From the NCBI RefSeq assembly GCF_022230885.1, contig NZ_JAKGCT010000001.1:248001-312000 (forward strand): a DNA stretch of 64,000 nucleotides, written 5' to 3'. The position numbers and the translations under genes are program-made. The notes beneath the pieces are model-generated. The model was not told the DNA's origin and searched no databases. It was given only the letters and a program-made list of their open reading frames with translations. The DNA comes from Paenalcaligenes niemegkensis. GTDB taxonomy: Bacteria > Pseudomonadota > Gammaproteobacteria > Burkholderiales > Burkholderiaceae_B. Shown here in pieces: positions 60,571-64,000 of this stretch. The stretch's first letter is position 1. Each line of letters starts with the position of its first letter.

Positions 60571-61557
60571 ATGAAACCGCAAGCCCACACCACCCACGAA
60601 GCGCTCGCCTCGGCAGCACGCACCTTTCAGACTGAAATCAGCGCCCTGAATGCTCTGAAAAATCGCCTCGACCACGATTTCGTCGATGTCGTGGAAATGC
60701 TACTGAACTGCCAGGGCAGAGTGGTGGTTACCGGTATCGGAAAATCCGGGCATATAGCTCGGAAGATAGCGTCTACGCTGGCGTCAACCGGTACCCCTGC
60801 TTTCTTCATGCACGCAGCAGAAGCCCTGCACGGTGATCTGGGCATGATCACTGGTCAAGATATCGTCATCGCTATTTCTTATTCGGGCAAAGCTCAAGAA
60901 CTGGTAACCATCCTGAATGTAATAAAACGCATGGGGGCACGGCTTATCGCCATTACTGGTCACCCTGATTCAGAATTGGCGCAAAACGCAGACTTGCACC
61001 TGAACGCACAGGTCGAATATGAGGCCTGCCCGCTAAACCTCGCTCCTACCGCCAGCACCACGGCGTCACTTGTATTAGGGGATGCCATCGCAGTTGCTTG
61101 TCTGGAAGCTCGCGGCTTTAGCCAGGAAGACTTCGCACGCTCTCACCCTGGCGGGGCCCTCGGACGGCAGCTTCTTACCTATGTGCGCGATATTATGCGT
61201 AAAGGCAATGCTTTACCCCTTGTGAATGAGCACACACTGGTACCTGAAGCTCTCGCCGAAATGTCAGCCAAAGGCATGGGCATGGCTATCGTCGTAGACC
61301 AGAAGCAGCGGCCTATAGGCATCTTTACTGACGGCGATCTACGTCGTCTTATCCGTCGAGAAGGAGACATCCGCAACGTAGAAATACATGAAGGCATGAC
61401 CCCCAACCCCAGGCATATATCAGCCCATTCCCTCGCCATCGAGGCAGCGGGCACCATGGATGCGAACCGCATCAACCAAATGCTCGTAGTTGGCGAAGAT
61501 GGCCAGCTGCAGGGGGCCCTGCACATGCACGATCTACTCGCGGCGAAGGTAATATAA
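60571..61557 (+). CDS. kdsD: Arabinose-5-phosphate isomerase KdsD (KpsF/GutQ family)
   Basis: Enzyme of 328 residues that interconverts ribulose 5-phosphate and arabinose 5-phosphate, the first step to Kdo for lipopolysaccharide. The N-terminal SIS domain (about 45-180) has VVTGIGKSGHIARKIASTLAS and HGDLGMITGQDIVIAISYSGK, and CPLNLAPTASTTASLVLGDA is typical of the family. Two CBS domains (about 205-328) contain DIMRKGNALPLV and IGIFTDGDLRRLI. The stop codon directly abuts the kdsC start, indicating one message through lptB. Confidence 0.95.
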   Translation: MKPQAHTTHEALASAARTFQTEISALNALKNRLDHDFVDVVEMLLNCQGRVVVTGIGKSGHIARKIASTLASTGTPAFFMHAAEALHGDLGMITGQDIVIAISYSGKAQELVTILNVIKRMGARLIAITGHPDSELAQNADLHLNAQVEYEACPLNLAPTASTTASLVLGDAIAVACLEARGFSQEDFARSHPGGALGRQLLTYVRDIMRKGNALPLVNEHTLVPEALAEMSAKGMGMAIVVDQKQRPIGIFTDGDLRRLIRREGDIRNVEIHEGMTPNPRHISAHSLAIEAAGTMDANRINQMLVVGEDGQLQGALHMHDLLAAKVI

Positions 61558-62160
61558 ATGAGTAATACACTGACACCACAACACCCGGCCGAAGCGCTGC
61601 TATTAGCGAAAATCAGTTCCGACGTCCAGAACCGGCTCCGCGATATACGTTTAATGGTTTTTGACGTAGACGGTGTGCTCACCGACGGCAGGCTCTGGTA
61701 TAACGAACACGGCGAAGTCTTTAAATCGTTTCACGCCCTCGATGGGCATGGCCTGCGGCTGCTTGACGAAAGCGGCATACGCGTTGCCTTGATTACCGGA
61801 CGCGAAGGCCCTATTGTGGCTCGTCGGGCAGCCGAACTCGGTATTGCGGAAGTTCATCAGGGCGTACGCAATAAAGCCGATGTACTCCACGACATGGCGC
61901 AACGTCTGGGACTGGGCTTTTCGGAAATCGGCTATATGGGCGACGATATTATCGATATCACCGCCATGCAGCGCGTGGGCTTTGCTGCCAGTGTGCCCAA
62001 CGCCCCTACCTACATCTCTCAAATCACCCATTGGGTCTCCAGCAAGCCTGGCGGTTCTGGGGCTGCGCGTGAATGCTGTGACCTGATCCTGGCCAGCCAG
62101 CATAAGCTGGGCGCCTTCCTGAACGCAAAACCGCTAAGCACTACTGGTGCCATTCAATAG
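61558..62160 (+). CDS. kdsC: 3-deoxy-D-manno-octulosonate 8-phosphate phosphatase KdsC
   Basis: HAD-family phosphatase of 200 residues that releases Kdo from Kdo 8-phosphate. The nucleophile motif VFDVDGVLTDG has D36 and D38. Motif II is VALITGREGPIVARRAAELG, and the metal-binding motif appears as IGYMGDDIIDITAM near residue 129. As usual for KdsC, it lacks a cap domain. It follows kdsD without a gap and precedes lptC by eight bases. Confidence 0.95.
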   Translation: MSNTLTPQHPAEALLLAKISSDVQNRLRDIRLMVFDVDGVLTDGRLWYNEHGEVFKSFHALDGHGLRLLDESGIRVALITGREGPIVARRAAELGIAEVHQGVRNKADVLHDMAQRLGLGFSEIGYMGDDIIDITAMQRVGFAASVPNAPTYISQITHWVSSKPGGSGAARECCDLILASQHKLGAFLNAKPLSTTGAIQ

Positions 62161-62168
62161 AGCCTCTC

Positions 62169-62777
62169 ATGCGCGAACGCCTTCCCGCCCTCGTCTCGAT
62201 TCTGCTGCTAATTGTATTGGTGGGAGGAACATGGTGGGCTGCCGATTACACCCAGCGCGCTATTGAAGTAGACCCGGCGCGTCGTGCCACTCACGAACCC
62301 GACTCATGGGCACAGCACTTCACGCTGGTACGCAGCAATGAGCTCGGTATCGCGATTAACCGGCTGGAAGGCGATTACATGCTGCACTATCCCGACGACG
62401 ACTCCTACGAAATCACTGTCGCTCGCGCTGTAGGCAATCGGGCAAACTCACCTATCACTGTTGCCACCTCGGACACAGCCGTCATGGATCAGGATGGCGC
62501 CCGTATCACAATGCAGGGAAACGCCCACGTACATCGCCTGCCCGATGCAGAACGCAAGGCTCTGGACGTTAATAGCGAGATACTGATCGTGTTGCCGGAC
62601 GAAGATGTGGTCTACACCGATATTCCTGCCGTTGTGGTAAACGGAAATTCGACCATGCGCGGCAAAGGCATGCGCTACGACAACAATACCCGCCAACTTG
62701 AAGTTTTCTCGGCCTCAGACGTTAAAATATCCGGCCAGGACCGTCAAGAACGACGAGCCAACTCCTCTAATAATTAA
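62169..62777 (+). CDS. lptC: LPS export system component LptC
   Basis: Bitopic inner-membrane protein of 202 residues that receives lipopolysaccharide from LptBFG and passes it to LptA. One N-terminal transmembrane helix (LVSILLLIVLVGGTWWAADYTQ, about residues 8-29) precedes a periplasmic beta-jellyroll of OstA-like repeats, for example RITMQGNAHVHRL and MRGKGMRYDNNTRQLEVFS. It sits in the standard kdsC-lptC-lptA-lptB order. It ends ten bases before the lptA start. Confidence 0.92.
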   Translation: MRERLPALVSILLLIVLVGGTWWAADYTQRAIEVDPARRATHEPDSWAQHFTLVRSNELGIAINRLEGDYMLHYPDDDSYEITVARAVGNRANSPITVATSDTAVMDQDGARITMQGNAHVHRLPDAERKALDVNSEILIVLPDEDVVYTDIPAVVVNGNSTMRGKGMRYDNNTRQLEVFSASDVKISGQDRQERRANSSNN

Positions 62778-62787
62778 GCCAACTGCC

Positions 62788-63432
62788 ATGAACCTCGCGC
62801 CATCTCTATCGACTCTTACGTCACGACTGCCTCGCTCAGGCTGGTCAAAGCTTTGCGTAGTCCTGGCCCTGGGCCTTAGCTGTGCGGGGCTAAGTGCACA
62901 ATCCACAGAGCCCGAAGTCGAGCCCGACACCTTGATTTTGTCCGATACGCTGCACTACGACGATGTCAAAAAAGAAAGCGTGTTTGAAGGCAACGTCATC
63001 ATGACCCGTGGCATGCTTATCTTGAATTCCGATCACCTCACCATGCGAGAAGACGCAGAAGGCTTTCAGTACGGCACGGCTACCGTCAGCAAAACTGACC
63101 GCGTGCGCGTGCGCCAGGAAAAACCCGAAAAACATGAGGTTGTTAAAGCTGAAGGCTTAAGGGCAGAATACAACAGCAAAACTGACGAGCTCATCATGAT
63201 CGGCCAAGCCATTATTACTCGTTATGTATGTGGCAAGCCCTTTGACAACATCCAGGGCGATCGGGTCATTTATCATCAAGACACTGACACCTACGAAGCG
63301 TTTGGCGGTGCCCAGTCAGCCGCTGCAAACCAGCGGGTCAGATCCGTGGCTCGGCCACGTGCCAAAGCCGACGCCGCCTTAGCCGAGTGTGAAAACAAAT
63401 CGGGGCAAGCCGCCTCTTCTGCACAACCATAA
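62788..63432 (+). CDS. lptA: LPS transport periplasmic protein LptA
   Basis: Periplasmic bridge protein of 214 residues with a signal peptide (LCVVLALGLSCAGLSAQS, about residues 21-38). The OstA-like domain follows: LILSDTLHYDDVKKESVFEGNVIMTRG, then ILNSDHLTMREDAEG and FDNIQGDRVIYHQDTDTYEAFGG. The ATG at 62788 is chosen because it gives a signal peptide start; the frame extends upstream to 62698, but that part overlaps lptC. An alanine-rich, weakly conserved tail closes the protein. Confidence 0.92.
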   Translation: MNLAPSLSTLTSRLPRSGWSKLCVVLALGLSCAGLSAQSTEPEVEPDTLILSDTLHYDDVKKESVFEGNVIMTRGMLILNSDHLTMREDAEGFQYGTATVSKTDRVRVRQEKPEKHEVVKAEGLRAEYNSKTDELIMIGQAIITRYVCGKPFDNIQGDRVIYHQDTDTYEAFGGAQSAAANQRVRSVARPRAKADAALAECENKSGQAASSAQP

Positions 63433-63441
63433 GCATCACCC

Positions 63442-64000
63442 ATGACCACCAACTCTCACTCTCCCCACCGCACTCAATCTGGCAGTCTTCGTGCTGTAGG
63501 CCTAAGTAAAACCTACGGTAAACGCACCGTCGTAAAAGACGTTTCGATCGCGGTCGACAGTGGCGAAGTAGTGGGCCTTCTAGGACCTAACGGCGCTGGA
63601 AAAACCACCAGTTTCTACATGATTGTGGGCATTATCCACGCAGATTCGGGCCGCATAGAGATCGACGGCACCCCTATTGCCGGCCTTCCCATGCACAAGC
63701 GTGCCCAGCTGGGCCTATCGTATTTGCCTCAGGACGCCTCGGTGTTCAGGCGCCTTACCGTCGAGCAAAACATTCGTGCAGTGCTTGAACTGCAATACGA
63801 CGAAAACGGCAAGCGCTTCGACTCCGCCAAAATTGCTCAGCACCTGGAACAATTAATTGACGAGCTGCAAATTGCTCACATTCGTAGCAGCACCGCCCTG
63901 TCACTGTCTGGCGGCGAACGCCGTCGCGTCGAAATAGCCCGGGCACTGGCGACTCAGCCGCGCTTTATTTTGCTTGATGAGCCTTTTGCCGGCGTTGACC
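63442..64000 (+). CDS. lptB: LPS export ABC transporter ATPase LptB, partial at window end
   Basis: ATPase subunit that powers lipopolysaccharide extraction by LptFG. The visible 186 codons hold Walker [17 protein letters not shown] near residue 51, the Q-loop segment [18 protein letters not shown], the ABC signature [17 protein letters not shown] near residue 154 and Walker [13 protein letters not shown] at the edge. The first 15 residues ([15 protein letters not shown]) are an extension relative to E. coli LptB. It starts ten bases after lptA; the 3' end, with the LptB-type RxD region, lies outside the window. Confidence 0.95.
   Translation, partial: MTTNSHSPHRTQSGSLRAVGLSKTYGKRTVVKDVSIAVDSGEVVGLLGPNGAGKTTSFYMIVGIIHADSGRIEIDGTPIAGLPMHKRAQLGLSYLPQDASVFRRLTVEQNIRAVLELQYDENGKRFDSAKIAQHLEQLIDELQIAHIRSSTALSLSGGERRRVEIARALATQPRFILLDEPFAGVD

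Overview
This window is chromosomal DNA of a Gram-negative betaproteobacterium, most likely an Alcaligenaceae member related to Bordetella, Achromobacter or Advenella. That placement rests on gene content and order: zapD-coaE-prepilin peptidase, scpA-panC with a DUF3460 gene, ubiE-Tim44-ubiJ-ubiB, kdsD-kdsC-lptC-lptA-lptB, a very large DUF3683 FAD/Fe-S oxidoreductase, and a Nudix-ThiE fusion. The genus is a guess; no rRNA or tRNA gene was seen. Almost all genes are housekeeping or metabolic. I found no prophage, insertion sequence, CRISPR array or defence island.

Layout. 1-4.7 kb: a partial gene, mobB, ispB, then divergently a DUF815 ATPase, a Nudix-ThiE fusion and a spermidine-synthase-like protein. 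4.7-13.8 kb: a leftward RND multidrug efflux operon (mdtA-mdtB-mdtC-outer-membrane factor). 13.9-19.3 kb: zapD, coaE, a prepilin peptidase lacking its N-terminal domain, a lipoprotein, a small LuxR-type regulator with a lux-box-like palindrome upstream, panC, scpA, DUF3460. 19.4-22.1 kb: an MFS exporter, yjdM, an XRE regulator overlapping metH. 22.1-29.0 kb: a vitamin B12 block, with metH divergent from a cobalamin riboswitch, btuB and btuF. 29.2-33.8 kb: thiG, thiD, mtnN, a PIMT-like methyltransferase and a TolC-type protein. 33.8-39.7 kb: rfaE2, a ferritin-like protein and the ubiquinone cluster. 39.9-50.2 kb: phoB-phoR, a VOC protein, ilvA, a YqaA-type membrane protein, the DUF3683 oxidoreductase, pncB. 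50.3-53.4 kb: an EamA exporter divergent from a MocR regulator, then apt. 53.5-60.4 kb: a leftward cytochrome bd operon (GbsR-like regulator-cydA-cydB-cydX-cydD-cydC). 60.6-64 kb: Kdo and LPS-transport genes running off the right edge.

The most striking property of the sequence is a set of twelve single-base frameshifts in eleven otherwise intact genes. Ten are one missing base in a run of 4-6 identical bases; two are one extra base. Correcting each restores a full-length family member and a length divisible by three. Several hit genes that are rarely dispensable (ubiB, ubiE, apt, ilvA), so homopolymer sequencing error is the best explanation for most. The four in the RND operon (two of them insertions) could include real mutations. 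I give the full extents of these genes and mark each shift.

The best regulatory observations are a perfect 18-bp palindrome plus extra half-sites in front of the cyd operon, a 20-bp lux-box-like palindrome in front of the solo LuxR-type gene, an inverted repeat between the MocR and EamA genes, and the cobalamin riboswitch. I did not find a convincing undescribed multi-gene system.
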